Shown: in pieces, positions 33,339-45,520 of the stretch | How positions within the stretch are numbered: position 1 is the first letter of the stretch | Layout: every line of letters starts with the position of its first letter | Assembly (NCBI GenBank): GCA_026874595.1 | Contig: CM049319.1 | Location: 52,340,917-52,404,916, forward strand | Direction of reading: 5' to 3' | Origin: Sipunculus nudus | Taxonomy: Eukaryota; Annelida; Sipuncula; Golfingiida; Sipunculidae | DNA: 64,000 nucleotides | Program-made: the position numbers and the translations under genes | The notes under the pieces: model-generated | What the model saw: only the letters and a program-made list of their open reading frames with translations | What the model was told of the DNA's origin: nothing | The model's database searches: none

Positions 33339-35146
33339 TTTACCTTTATATACAAACTTTCAAGCAGGATATACCTAAAAGCTTACACGTAACTAGCCTG
33401 GTATACAAATGAGGTCAATCACATTCAATACTAACACCCTAAATCAACACATGCAAGTAGCCCAAAAATACTGATCAACTGATATTTCATATCAAATATA
33501 CTTCAGAATCCTATCACATATTCACAAAATACAACTCAAAACCAATGCAATTCCTGAATACTACATATGTAACTCGTATGTCCAGGGTCTATACCAAGGT
33601 TTCCTATACAACACAATATTCAATGGTAATGCGCAATTATACAAAATGAAAAGTAGTAATCCATCAATATGTAATGTGGCTCATTTAATACATAGCACAA
33701 TAACCCATATCATATCCTGTCTCAAATGTGCATAATACATGCAGCGCCACCTAGTAATTAATAGCCTCACTATTTAATTCAAAGTTCATGATAAAAAGCA
33801 TAGGGTGTGTCATTATCATCCTCGGTATATTGCTACATAGAACATATCATAAACAATGGACTATTAAGAAAACAATAGCCTGTGTAAACAGTATCAAACC
33901 AACAAAATTGCTTAAAATCCTACATATAACTAATTGATGTAAGCATCTGTTCACCAACTGGGTGCACTACCAGTTTTAATGCATGTGGATAAGCACCAAA
34001 AAGTAATAGGGATTATTCAAAAAGTAAAACTATCCCTTGATGTACATAGTAAAAGCCTAATAATGTGTCAATCGGGTCAAACATATACCTACCAATATCA
34101 AGCAATCAGGGTGCAACATCATCAGACATCAAAATAATAAACAAAATACAGTGTGTTGTGGTGAAACATTATCAAACATGCCTATAACTATATCATGGTA
34201 AACAATATGCAGTGAATTAGGTTTGTGACATTTTATTTTAGACAAAAGAGGCACCATCAATCATTTTAGCAAAGAGTATTTAGAAATGTGATCATGTAAT
34301 TCAGGCATACATTAAAGTATCAGGCAGCATAACATCAACATAACATGGCACTAGACATTATAAATACGTTATTTAGTAGACACAAAGAAATCAGAGTTTT
34401 GACTAAATCAGAGTTTAGTAGACAATCCTGACAAATCACAGAGTCCACGGTTTAAAGTCACCATGATCAGACTTGGAATATAATTAACACTTGCAGGCTC
34501 TGTCCATTGATATCCATGACATCTGTTTCCACATCACACGTCAGATCACAAGGTACTTTACTCACTGGTCGGCAGCACCATACAGCTGATTGCAATCACC
34601 AAGCTAGCGAATCCAGACCACTGGCACGGTCCATTTACAATGTAATCAAAGCACATAATCATATATAACTGTAATAAATCTTCCTTCCTGGTTACCACGG
34701 GCAGATTAACGCATACTTTTTAATTGTTCATCAGGTAACACAACACGTTCTCTTATCGCTGTATCACATAATGTTCCAGTACCAAGAAACGTGCTCCCCG
34801 TCTAATAACAAACAGTCGGGAATTCCCAAAATGGCTTTCCCCGACTATGACGTCATCATATCACCGCCATGCGACGCACATCGTCCGTTCACCAGATACT
34901 TAAAACTTTAGCTCGCCAAACTGACGACGATTTATGAAACATAGTTCTTTGACAGTTAATATTACACTAGCTGGAAGGCAACGCCCGACCCCAAATTAAA
35001 CAATATTTATAAAACAGGCTTTTATCGTAACGAAACTGTCCCATCTGATCATATTAGTATTACAAATCGTCCGATCCCGGCTCTTGAGCACCAGGCCAAT
35101 CTCAACCAGTTCCTGAACCGTTAATCTTGTCCACGACGCCAAAATA
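33339..35146 (-). other. Unit A leader with primer binding site
   Basis: About 1.8 kb between gag and the 5' LTR with no coding frame. The primer binding site is TGGCGTCGTGGACAAGAT on the minus strand (35124-35141), six bases inside the LTR. I do not assign the tRNA. The same leader is present in unit B at high identity. Confidence 0.6.
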
Positions 35147-35399
35147 TGTCGTGGTCCACACTTAATAGTGTATTGTCCCGTCAGTTGTCGGGGTGGTGGC
35201 CGTTAGTTCACAAAAATAACCAAAGATTTCCGGCGATTTAACACTTCATTTATTTCATTCTTCCCGCTACATCTTGTGCCCTCCTGTGACCTTCGGAACA
35301 TCTCTGTAGTACTTCCGAGTTACGATATGAGGGTAACATCAAAAACAAAACTTGAGTACGGACACAGAAATAAATTCGAGTGACAGCTGGTCCCCGACA
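35147..35399 (-). mobile_element. Central LTR shared by units A and B
   Basis: 253 bp, TGTCGGGGACC...ACGACA on the minus strand. It serves as the 5' LTR of unit A and the 3' LTR of unit B. A sense AATAAA is kept. It is flanked by primer binding site sequence on the left and a purine tract on the right, with no target duplication. Confidence 0.85.
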
Positions 35400-37711
35400 T
35401 ATGCCCCCCTTTTATGGTTTTCGTCCCGAAAATACATAAAACATAGCTTAATGGACCAAAATACAAGGTATGTGAATGTAATGTATATATATGTTCAGAG
35501 TTGTTATACCACTTGAACTCTTAATTATTCAAAAGAAGGTAACCTTGTGTTATCATAATAATATAATAATATATTAACCACCATCTCACTTCAGATCTGC
35601 AAGCGTATAACAACTAAACTGTCCATCCTCGTGACAGGTAAATTACACATTAGAGGTTTACACTTATAATTCAAAAATACATATACCTGCTAACCTCAAA
35701 CCATTTTACTCATTTTTAACCTTTCAACTGCAATTTTCAAAGTAATGCATTACTCATGTAAATTCAACGTATTTGAGCACAACATCATATTTTCTGATTT
35801 CACAAATAAAGCATGTATATAGCAACCTTCATTTATTACGCCACACCACCCAATGTCAATTCTACACTATAACCTTGGTGTGATATCCCCATAGCCCTAA
35901 CCTGCTATACCCTTGATAACCATCACCTACAGAGTAGTCCACACTGGTGCTTTCTAACATAGTTATTCTGCATGACATCTATAGTCATATATTATATCTC
36001 CTGACACATTATTCCCCATAGTACTTGCCTATGACTGTTCCTGATGAATATCCTATTAAATGTATTCCTAACTGTAATATTCACAAAATATCAACCTCAG
36101 GTGCCATATATCACTCCTAATCCCAGTACTTCCTTTATGCCCCTTTACTCATTTAGATACAGAAACCATATCCAAAGTTTATATAAACCGTTAATTTAAA
36201 GCTGTTGACAACGAAACCTAATTCCTTTTCTCTATCCATAATCAAAATGTAAAAAATGAAAAGTGAAGCATACCAGTGAATCTTTGCAATATTTTCTGAA
36301 TAGTGTCCTCTACAAATGCAAATTTTTAACAATCATTCAACATTTAATCAAAGGAAGGTTATGAAAGTAACTCTGCTGTTTTTTACAGAATAATGAGACT
36401 GCAATATCATTCATCGTGACATGCATTTTTGAAATATCAATTTCCAAATACTTCTGCCAATAAAATAATACAATTGACCTTTATACCAATATGAGAATAA
36501 CCTTTCTTGCCTTGCTAAGATATTATTAATAGCATAAAATATGGATTTCTTGCGGGCATTATCACTAACATATTTTAACATGAGCAGAGCACTTTACATC
36601 TAGTTAGCTCCTAGTAGACTTATATTATACACTACCATCTTCTTACATGTCTATAGAAACAATATGAGAAAACCATGTAATTAACATCATAACACCTTAT
36701 ATACTTAGGTTACAAATAACAGTAGTGGTGCTGCGTTATACCAAATGAACATTTAACCTTTACTACCATAGCTACAAGATCATAAACAATTCCAGTCTGT
36801 ACCATGATACATATTATAGCATAGAGAATGAATTTTCCATTCTTTCAACATAAAATAATCCAAAGACATTCATAATGCAAAATGAGTATATGTATACGTA
36901 TCCATAAACCTTTTACCTGACAACATCTGTGCAACATGCTATTACCCGAAGAATCTCAAATAGACATATTAAAGTCATAAGACAGTCCAATACACAATAT
37001 TCAATCAAGCTATCACAACAGAGTTAACATTTCTTGGGTAACATAATTTAGCATCAATACCCATCTTATGGTCCAAATCATGGTACACCTGGTCTCTGGT
37101 ATCCACGAAACATCAGATCTGCATTATCGATATATACCATTTCTGTTGACATAGACATCAAAGCATGCATAATGCATCAGTATAAACAATATATCAGCAT
37201 ATTTATTCTTATGTGGACTTTTTACACAACTTGTTACCTCTCTTCCTCCAAGACTGATAGTTAATGTCATTGTTACCCTAAACCACATTATCACCGATAT
37301 TTTAAGAAATACAGCAATGAACAAGGCTTCATCAAAGAGACATGTAACATGCATTCTGACTGGTTTAGTTTTACACAAGATATTCACCATTTAAGAGCAG
37401 TCATATTTAAACATTCTCATTTAACTATTAATTAACATATCACATATTCACTCTGAAAGGATTGATCTGGGCTTTTTGAAAGGATTAGTGTGTTTACGCT
37501 TTGTGCTCCTACTAGAACGCCTTACGGTTTGCTCTCTAATGCTGTAACATTGCTATGCAGTTCATTACCTGTTGCGCCTTAAACATGAAACAGAAATCAG
37601 GTTCATTATTTACATCATCATCATCTGACATCTCAGTAGCAGACCCATCCTCAATAATATCAAAATTTCTAGGAAGTTCCTGGAACAGTTATACAGTCCC
37701 TCGTGGATCAT
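35400..37711 (-). other. Long non-coding 3' region of unit B
   Basis: Homologous over its full length to 25971-28284 with scattered substitutions and small gaps. No gene is recognised. It includes the counterpart (37124-37390) of the 88-codon frame discussed under unit A. Confidence 0.6.
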
Positions 37712-38729
37712 CTACAAAAAGCCTACAGCCAAGAGTTCCGATGGCTTAAAAGCTAGCAAGTGCCGCATGCGCGGTCTAATCTTTGGTAACGGAGCCTTAG
37801 CAACTGTACATTGTACACATTTCTGTATGTACATCTTAACTTGTGCACGCATACCTGGCCAATAACACCTAGATTTTAACAGAGAAGTGGCACGTGCTAT
37901 TCCCTGACGATCCCAATGATCATGTGCAACCTCAATAAGCACTAACTGAAGTTGTTAGGTACCAATACCTGATAGATCATCTGACATCCTAATGACGGAT
38001 CACAAGTCTTGCGATATAGAACATTATTCTGCATCACATATGAATCATATTCTCTCAACCAACCATGAAGACCTGGTACATCTCTATCTGGTTCCTCCTC
38101 ACCTGGCTGCCAACCTCCCACCTTACGAGTCCAAATCCTACCCACAATATCATCAGTTTGTGGCATGTCAGATAACTGGCTACATGTATAAGTTGGCAAC
38201 ACACCTAGGACCTCAATATCTGGCAACTGGTTATCTGGAGTTGGGACAATCTGCCCAAACTCTAAAGTGAATAGAGTCGCCAGTGTTAATGTGCTCACCA
38301 AAGCAACTGATGATACACACAATTCATTTAAAGGGTGCCTGCTTAAAGCAGGTACTCTGTTAAAGGTACTCTGTTTGACCTACCACTTCTGTACCTTATC
38401 TCTATGTCATAAGGTGCAAGCTTAGCCACCCACCTTTGCTCAGTTGTTCCTAGCTTTACTGTTCTGAGATGAGCATGGGGATTATTATCTGTAACTAAAC
38501 AATGATGACCCATCAGTACATCCCCAAACTTAGCAACGGCTACCCATTTAAGCCCTAAGAGCTCAAGTTTAAAGCTAGAATAATCTTGGTACCTTTCCTC
38601 TGACCCTCTTAGACCTCTGCTAGCAAAAGCAATGGGATGGAGATGACCTTCAGCATCAGCCTGACTCAAACATGCTCCTAACCCTTTAAATGACGCGTCC
38701 ACCTCAAGTACAAAATCTTTGTCAAACAT
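37712..38729 (-). pseudogene. Unit B RNase H and integrase zinc-binding remnants
   Basis: Three broken frames: RNase H at 38343-38729 (LEVDASFKGLGACLSQ, with the D-A-S that unit A has lost), a middle part at 37942-38322, and the zinc domain at 37712-37942 (HDHWDRQGIARATSLLKSR, CVQCTVAKAP). Frameshifts at 37942 and near 38330 break it. About 75 bp at the start of RNase H are deleted near 38750. The integrase catalytic core is absent, with the same end point as unit A. Confidence 0.88.
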
Positions 38730-38888
38730 CGGGTAAACAAGAACCGGTGCTACCTGACGTCTGGGGGGTCTTCAAAGCATATAAAGGAGCAGCTAACTTT
38801 GAAAATTCTTCAATAAATCTCCTATAGTAGGAAGCTAGACCTAGAAATGAAGCTAACTGATCCTGGTCTTTGGGAACAGGCCATGACT

Positions 38889-39545
38889 TTATACACGCTC
38901 AACCTTGTCAGGATCCATTGAAACTCCCTGATCACTAACCACATGTCCAAGATACTTGAGCTCTCTTTGAAAAAAATGACATTTATTCCCATTTAATTTC
39001 AATCCACCTACAATCACTCTCCTAAATACCTCACCCAGCCTACTCAAGTGTTCAGTGAATGTTGATGAGTACACCAAAATGTCATCCAAATACAACAAGA
39101 GCTTAGACAAATTCAGGTCTCCAAATATGTACTCCATAATTCTCTGAAATGTTCCTTGGCTATATGCCAAACCTTGAGGTAATCTAGGGAACTCATACAT
39201 ACCCCACGGTACTCGAAAAGCAGTCAAAGGAATGGACTTAGGGTGTAAAACAACCTGAAAATACCCATGGGCCAAATCAAGGCTTGAGAACAGACATGCC
39301 CCTCCCAGAACTTCTAAGGATTCTTCGATGCGAGGAAGAGGAAATGCATCTTTCACAATCTTGCTGTTTAACTGGCGATAATCAACGCAAAAACGAAGAC
39401 TGCCATCACGTTTCCGAACAGGTACTACAGGGCTGGCATAACTACTGGCAGATTTCTGGATTACCCCTTTATCTAGTAACTTCTGAAGCTGCTCTCGAAC
39501 TTCTTGTAATATATCAGGTGGGACCAGTCTATACAGCAAACTCAT
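38889..39545 (-). pseudogene. Unit B Ty3 reverse transcriptase
   Basis: 218 codons, homologous to 29524-30183, with all motifs: RKRDGSLRFCVDYRQLNSKI, SLDLAHGYFQVVLHPK, RLPQGLAYSQGTFQRI and LLLYLDDILVYS. Several positions look more ancestral than in unit A (VDYRQLN, HPKS). It is bounded by a stop near 38889. Confidence 0.9.
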
Positions 39546-39558
39546 AACGTCCTCATCC

Positions 39559-39917
39559 TTAAGGCAAAAAAAAAAAATAATAATAATAATAAAAGGTATG
39601 GTTCTCAGGCACCGCCCGCATCAATTTTAAACACCCGCATCAAAAAATTTTTATTTTGATTTTCAATAGAAACTTACCAATTTTGTGCTGCAACCGCTCG
39701 GACATTTCTTTCAGGGAAATAAAATCATACAATTTCTTTTTTTCGTAGGGCTTTTACTTGTTTAGCAAAATAGATCTGTTATTATCATGCTTTTCCCTAA
39801 TCATTTGTCATTTTTATCGAAACATACCAAAAAATTGAAAATAAAAAAACCGCCCGCCCACATTGATTTCTAAAAAAAAGTGCCTGAGAACCATACCTTT
39901 TTTTTATTTTGGCCTAA
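39559..39917 (-). mobile_element. MITE family M1 inside unit B pol
   Basis: Same position and orientation as the copy at 30197 in unit A, but with its outer right end preserved (ACCATACC, T-rich, TTTTGGCCTAA). It shows that the insertion happened before units A and B separated. The copy is about 359 bp, with an A-rich/AAT slip on the left. Confidence 0.88.
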
Positions 39918-41630
39918 GATGTATTTCATGGGGATTAATGTCACATTAACCTTGGTCAAAAGTACCATGCGAGAAAGCATCTCTTCTTTTAGTGAGTAAC
40001 TCTGCTACCACTGGAATATACTTAGGATCTACCTCCCATAGCTGTAAACCATGAGGTGGAGAAAAGACAGTGCCATCCTAGAGTTCTACTACTTTACTGG
40101 AACCACTTTCACTAGAGCCAGAAACAGCATCAGCATTATTAAATTCTGAAATATAACCATCGACATGATCATACTGTGACTCTACAATAGCAACCTCTCT
40201 GAAAGCAACCTGTATTCCTTCTGTTTCAACCTCAGTGACAACTTCTGACATCTCTATCACCTGGTGCGCTGTAGTTATCTTCGTGTTAGGTGGGAGAAGT
40301 ACTGGCTCATTACCCTAGCCGTGCAATACCGCACTAACTTTATCTTCATCTAGACTCTGGATCCCCTCCAAGATCATATCACCTTTCATGAAATCTACTG
40401 GTGCCCCCCTGGTTGGCTCCACATAAACACATTCATCACATACTAATCCCAGCTAAATAACATTCCTTAACTTGCAGCGAACTGAGTCCCACTTTTGCCC
40501 AGTCATAACACTAACAGGAACTGGTCTTTCACCTGACTGCATAGACTTAGTATCTGACTCTATCCCCAAAACAGTCTGTATAAAAGACCAAACAGCACCA
40601 AGAGTGTCAACATCCGAATTAGCAGTATCAATAATTCCCCTCAAAACATAACATCCTAACGAGGCAGTACAAAGCTCTCTGTGACTATCTTGTGGACTGC
40701 TATGCCTAACCAGCATCCCCACATTTACTGTGACTTAACCAACAGTTACAGGCACCTCAATTATTCCAACTAATTTATCAATTAGAGACTGTGACCTACA
40801 AAGCTTGTTCATTTACATCATCATTTGAATGTATATTATGTTGAATATCGTATTGTACACTGCTGATGCATTTACATAGCAGTATTGCTGTTTGCCAATC
40901 GCATATTTACAATAAAAATTTGTTTAAACGGGCTCATCCTGGGTAACAATTGATGGAGGATTAGTATCAGTGGGCGGAGGCACTGCCTCTTGAGACTTTC
41001 CCAAAATCTCAAAGGCTATTCGTTTGGGTGATCATCTACTGACTGACCATTACCTGTACCTGAGGTCAATGCATGACACCTGGATTTCCACTGAGCACAC
41101 TCCCGTTTGAAATGTCCTATGACTCCACAATAAAAAACATGGTCTCTTACTTCCCCTTCCCCATCGACCATGAACTCTTGAACTGTTCTGAGAGGAGGCA
41201 ACATAATTATAACTAGTCTTTGGTGGAGGAACCGTATACTGAGTTGGTGGTAAAGGCATAGAAACAGGCCCGTGTAAAGGTACGTGTTTAGGTTGGTGAT
41301 GACTCAACTGGTCCAAATCTACGTCTCAGTAACCCTGTTACCTGCTCATAGTCTGACCGGACGTCTAAAGGTGCACACATGAACTCATCCATGGCATCCC
41401 CACCCAGATGGTCAGATGGTCAACTTACTATCATCCTTTTGCCCCAACTGCCTAAAATATGCCTCAAAATCTTCATTTATGGTCGGGTCACCTGGTCTTT
41501 GAGGCTTGTCATAAAATTTTGACAATCTAACTGTAGGACCTGGCTGCAGCCTCAAACCACTCAATGCATTAACTAATGCTTCTGTAGTAGCAGCAGCCGT
41601 TTGAGCAATTACTTCTGCCGGGTTAGCCAT
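39918..41630 (-). pseudogene. Unit B spacer, protease-region and gag remnants with deletions
   Basis: Compared with unit A, about 680 bp (A 31343-32023, including the protease DTGA and most of the LINE) and about 430 bp of gag capsid (A 32540-32965) are missing. Remaining pieces are an acidic linker (40078-40260), pol spacer (40453-40722), the LINE 3' tail (about 40772-40930), a zinc knuckle with a one-base insertion (about 41110-41145) and the gag start MANPAEVIAQTAAATTEALV at 41630. Confidence 0.8.
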
Positions 41631-43432
41631 TTTACCTTTATATACAAACTTTCAAGCAGGATACACCTAAAAGCTTACAAGTAACTAGCCTGGTATACAA
41701 ATGAGGTCAATCACATTCAATACTAACACCCTAAATCAACACATGCAAGTAGCCCAAAAATACTGATCAACTGATATATCATATCAAATATACTTCAGAA
41801 TCCTATCACATATTCACAAAATACAACTCGAAACCAATGCAATTCCTGAATACTACAAATGTAACTCGTATGTCCAGGGTCTATACCCTGGTTTCCTATA
41901 CAACACAATATTCAATGGTAATGCGCAATTATACAAAATGATAAGTAGTAATCCATCAATATGTAATGTGGCTCATTTAATACATAGCACAATTACCCAT
42001 ATCATATCCTGTCTCAAATGTGCATAATACATGCAGCGCCACCTAGTAATTAATAGCCTCACTATTTAATTAAAAGTTCATGATAAAAAGCATAGGGTGT
42101 GTCATTATCATCCTCAGTATACTGCTACATAGAATATATCATAAACAATGGACTATTAAGAAAACAATAGCCTGTGTAAACAGTATCAAACCCACAAAAT
42201 TGCTTAAAATCCTACATATAACTAATGGATGTAAGCATCTGTTCACCAACTGGGTGCACTACCAGTTTTAATGCATGTGGATAAGCACCAAAAAGCAATA
42301 GGGATTATTCAAAAAGTTAAACTATCCCTTGATGTACATAGTAAAAGCCTAATAATGTGTCAATCGGGTCAAACATATACCTACCAATATCAAGCAATCA
42401 GGGTGCAACATCATCAGACATCAAAATAATAAACAAAATACAGTGTGTTGTGATGAAACATTATCAAACATGCCTATAACTATATCATGGTAAACAATAT
42501 GCAGTGAATTGGGATTGTGACATTTTATCTTAGACAAAAGAGGCACCATCAATCATTTTAGCAAAGAGTATTTAGAAATGTGATCATGTAATTCAGGCAT
42601 ACAATAAAGTATCAGGCAGCATAACATCAACATAACATGGCACTAGACATTATAAATACGTTATTTAGTAGACACAAAGAATTCAGAGTCCTGACTAAAT
42701 CAGAGTTTAGTAGACAACCCTGACAAATCACAGAGTCCACTGTTTAAAGTCACCATGATCAGACTTGGAATATAATTAACACTTGCAGGCTTTGTCCATT
42801 GATATCCATGACATCTGTTTCCACATCACACGTCAGATCACAAGGTACTCACTGGTGGGCAGCACCATACAGCTGATTGCAATCACCAAGCTAGCGAATC
42901 CAGACCACTGGCACGGTCCATTTATAACGTAATCAAAGCACATAATCATATATCACTGTAATAAATCTTCCTTCCTGGTTACCACGGGCAGATTAACGCA
43001 TACTTTTTAATTGTTCATCAGGTAACACAACACGTTCTCTTATCGCTGTATCACAAAATGTTCCAGTACCAAGTAACGTGCTCCCCGTCTAATAACAAAC
43101 AGTCCGGATTCCCAAAATGGCTATCCCCGACTATGACGTCATCATATCACCGCCATGCGACGCACATCGTCCGTTCACCAGATACTAAAAACTTTAGCTC
43201 GCCAAACTGACGACGATTTATGAAACATAGTTCTTTGACAGTTAATATTACAGTAGCTGGAAGGCAACGCCCGACCCCAAATTAAACAATTTTTATAAAA
43301 CAGGCTTTTATCGTAACGAAACTGTCCCATCTGATCATATTAGTATTACAAATCGTCCGATCCCGGCTCTTGAGCCCCAGGCCAATCTCAACCAGTTCCT
43401 GAACCGTTAATCTTGTCCACGACGCCAAAATA
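41631..43432 (-). other. Unit B leader with primer binding site
   Basis: Homologous to 33339-35146. The primer binding site TGGCGTCGTGGACAAGA is at about 43410-43427 on the minus strand. There is no coding frame. Confidence 0.6.
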
Positions 43433-43686
43433 TGTCGTGGTCCACACTTTATAGTGTATTGTCACGTCAGTTGTCGGGGTGGTGGCCGTTAGTTAAAAAA
43501 AAATAATCAAAGATTTCCGGCGATTTAACACTTCATTTTTTTCATTCTTCCCGCTACATCTTATGCCCTCCTGTGACCTTCGGAACCTCTCTCTAGTACT
43601 TCCGGGTTAAGATAAGAGGGTTACATCAAAAACAAAACTTGAGTACGGACACAGAAATAAATTCGAGTGACAGCTCGTCTCCGACA
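43433..43686 (-). mobile_element. LTR 3 (5' LTR of unit B)
   Basis: 254 bp, ending ACGACA at 43433 on the minus strand, with GTAT flanking it at 43687-43690. The AATAAA of the other two LTRs is destroyed here by a single A-to-T change at 43539 on the plus strand. Confidence 0.85.
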
Positions 43687-43690
43687 GTAT

Positions 43691-43772
43691 GCCACTGAGG
43701 CACTGGTGGGGTTCAACCATGGATCTTCCGCTCATAGCCCGTTGCCTTAACTAAACCAGATCCTACCCCGAA
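43691..43772 (-). mobile_element. Possible SINE head (tRNA-like)
   Basis: On the minus strand TGGTTTAGTTAAGGCAAC resembles an A box and GGTTGAACCCC a B box, at tRNA-like spacing. It directly borders the provirus target site. No body or tail can be defined. Confidence 0.3.
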
Positions 43773-43828
43773 AAAAATGCCTGCCCCTTCTGTTATTCTG
43801 TTAATATAACTGTCAGTATTAGACTTAC

Positions 43829-43897
43829 CCTGACGTTTTTGCTGTACCAGATACTGTCCTTGTAGTCAGCTGACTCAGAGGCTGCACAGCATTTCAT
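43829..43897 (-). CDS. Tetraspanin exon 4 as seen (CC motif of large loop)
   Basis: 69 bp, 23 codons, phase 0. Acceptor TTATTCTGCAG precedes 43897 and donor GTAAGT follows 43829. It encodes MKCCAASESADYKDSIWYSK, the double-cysteine motif of the tetraspanin large extracellular loop, with alanine where CCG is usual. Joined in phase to the preceding exon, the CC lies four residues after an invariant-looking Gln, the spacing seen in CD63-like members. The provirus edge is only about 142 bp downstream of the donor. Confidence 0.85.
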
Positions 43898-44989
43898 CTG
43901 CAGAATAACAGAATAACACAGTCTCTCTTTAAGGGGTCTATGCTAATACAAGGCATGTATAACATACTTGAAATATGGTGTTTTCTCTTTGAAATATTAT
44001 AGTATCTGTCATTGTCTAATTCCAAAATTGTATCCTTAAAGAAACATTCTCTAGTTGCATAAAAATCAGCTTTACCCATCACATGCATGTCTTTTCATCT
44101 TATTTAGTTTATATCCTCTAGTAGACTTTGTATCTGATATATTAGACATGACAGCTCACCCTGAATGCTATTTTCATAACCTGGGTGGCAACAATTAAGT
44201 GGTTATGGTATAATATGTCGTCATTTTCAACAGCTATTTCGTCGTTTTTAAGTGCGTTTGTATGAGCCATGAGGTAGCTGATCTAGAGGTGCTGCTGTGT
44301 GTGCAAACAACAGATTATACTTGCGTCTGATGCACAGACATGCTACACCCATACATTACTTGGGACATTAAGCACCTCAGGCCCAAAGAGGTTGGGTGAA
44401 GGGATTATTTCTTAGATCTCAAAGGTTTCATGACAGCTTTGTATGTTAGTAAATCTTCACCGAACTAGATACCAAACGGGACACAATCACTGACAGAACA
44501 CTTACGACAGAGCACACGCCACCTGATGAATCAAAGATTTTTTTAAAGCTTCAAACAAGTTTTCTTTTCTTATGTTTTTTCTCCTAAATTGTGAGTTGTC
44601 ACCCATGTGCAAGATCTGGTCAAACAGCCTTATTATGGTTAACATTCAAACACTGTATGCATGAACAACCACTTTGTATTTAAACAAATTTAACTGAGAT
44701 AAAAGTCAAAGTTCTGATCGAGATGGTTTTGCTGGGAAATTTTGTATTCAGCCAAAATTGACTAATAGTGTAAGATAATAAACATATTATTTGTAGATTT
44801 TAATAACCTTTAATTAGCATTCATTGCAAATATTTTTGTTTCTGTACAGCAGACTTAATTTTTATTAACAAGGGATCCATGGGTCACGGCGCTCAGCTGA
44901 TTGTGACAGTAATAACTGCATCACCATAGATGTTTTGAAGTTGCAATAAAAATACTATCCTCAGTGTTCAGGAACTAGTGCTCACTGAC
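43898..44989. other. Tetraspanin intron, mostly unassigned
   Basis: No gene is recognised. A 38 bp dispersed motif (AAGGGATCCATGGGTCACGG followed by CGCTCAGCTGA) is at about 44868-44905. Confidence 0.5.
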
Positions 44990-44990
44990 T

Positions 44991-45013
44991 GGGGGGGGGG
45001 GGGGGGGGGGGGG
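44991..45013. repeat. Poly-G tract
   Basis: A run of more than 20 G. The flanking sequences ACTGGTGGGAGTTACAGCACC and GGGAGTTACAACACC are near-repeats, suggesting a local duplication around the tract. Confidence 0.9.
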
Positions 45014-45284
45014 AGTTACAACACCTTCGGATATAAATACAGAATACGGAGTTAAATTCAATGGTGCTAACAGGGACTGGTGGGAGTTACAGCACCTCTG
45101 CACAGTGGCGGATCCATGGGGGGGCGCCCGCGGCGCGAGCACCCCCGTTGAGCTGTAACTTTTCTTATTTTATCTATTTCTTTTCCAAATTGTTCGTAAT
45201 TAATTATGATTTTTTATATATCTTTTTTCTAGCAGTTATATTATTAATTTATCCACAGTGTATTACATGTTTCTATACTCGAGG

Positions 45285-45380
45285 AGGAAGACTTTCCGGA
45301 TCTCACGACTCCTCGGTTTACACTCACAACCTGTGCCCTGTTGAGTCCTGTGCGCTGCTTATAGACCACAGAAGCCGGTA
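45285..45380 (-). mobile_element. Degenerate SINE related to 17258-17697
   Basis: On the minus strand it begins CCGGCTTCTGTGG and has GCGCACAGGACTCAA and GGTTGTGAGT in the same order as the head of the SINE at 17697. The A and B boxes are decayed. It lies inside the hAT-like element. Confidence 0.45.
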
Positions 45381-45468
45381 AAATGCAAAGTTTAACATGC
45401 GAGTTGAACATATTGTATTATATTACCACGAGGAATACATTTATAGATATTAAAGACGCGCATTTTCA

Positions 45469-45471
<3 letters not shown>

Positions 45472-45518
<47 letters not shown>
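45472..45518. repeat. (AT)n microsatellite
   Basis: Pure AT run. Apparent Tyr-Ile repeat frames on both strands are artefacts of it. Confidence 0.95.

Positions 45519-45520
<2 letters not shown>

Larger units (their letters stand above)
25728..43686 (-). mobile_element. Tandem Ty3/gypsy provirus: LTR-internal A-LTR-internal B-LTR
   Basis: Three minus-oriented LTRs (25728-25970, 35147-35399, 43433-43686) bracket two homologous internal regions. The outer edges are flanked by the same 4 bp, GTAT (25724-25727 and 43687-43690), whereas the central LTR has internal sequence on both sides. The whole array therefore behaves as one integration that later gained a second unit, most simply by unequal LTR-LTR recombination. 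Each unit has leader, gag, protease, reverse transcriptase, RNase H and the zinc-binding start of integrase, in that order on the minus strand. Neither unit has an integrase catalytic core. Unit B carries extra deletions. The array lies in a tetraspanin intron in sense orientation. Confidence 0.85.
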
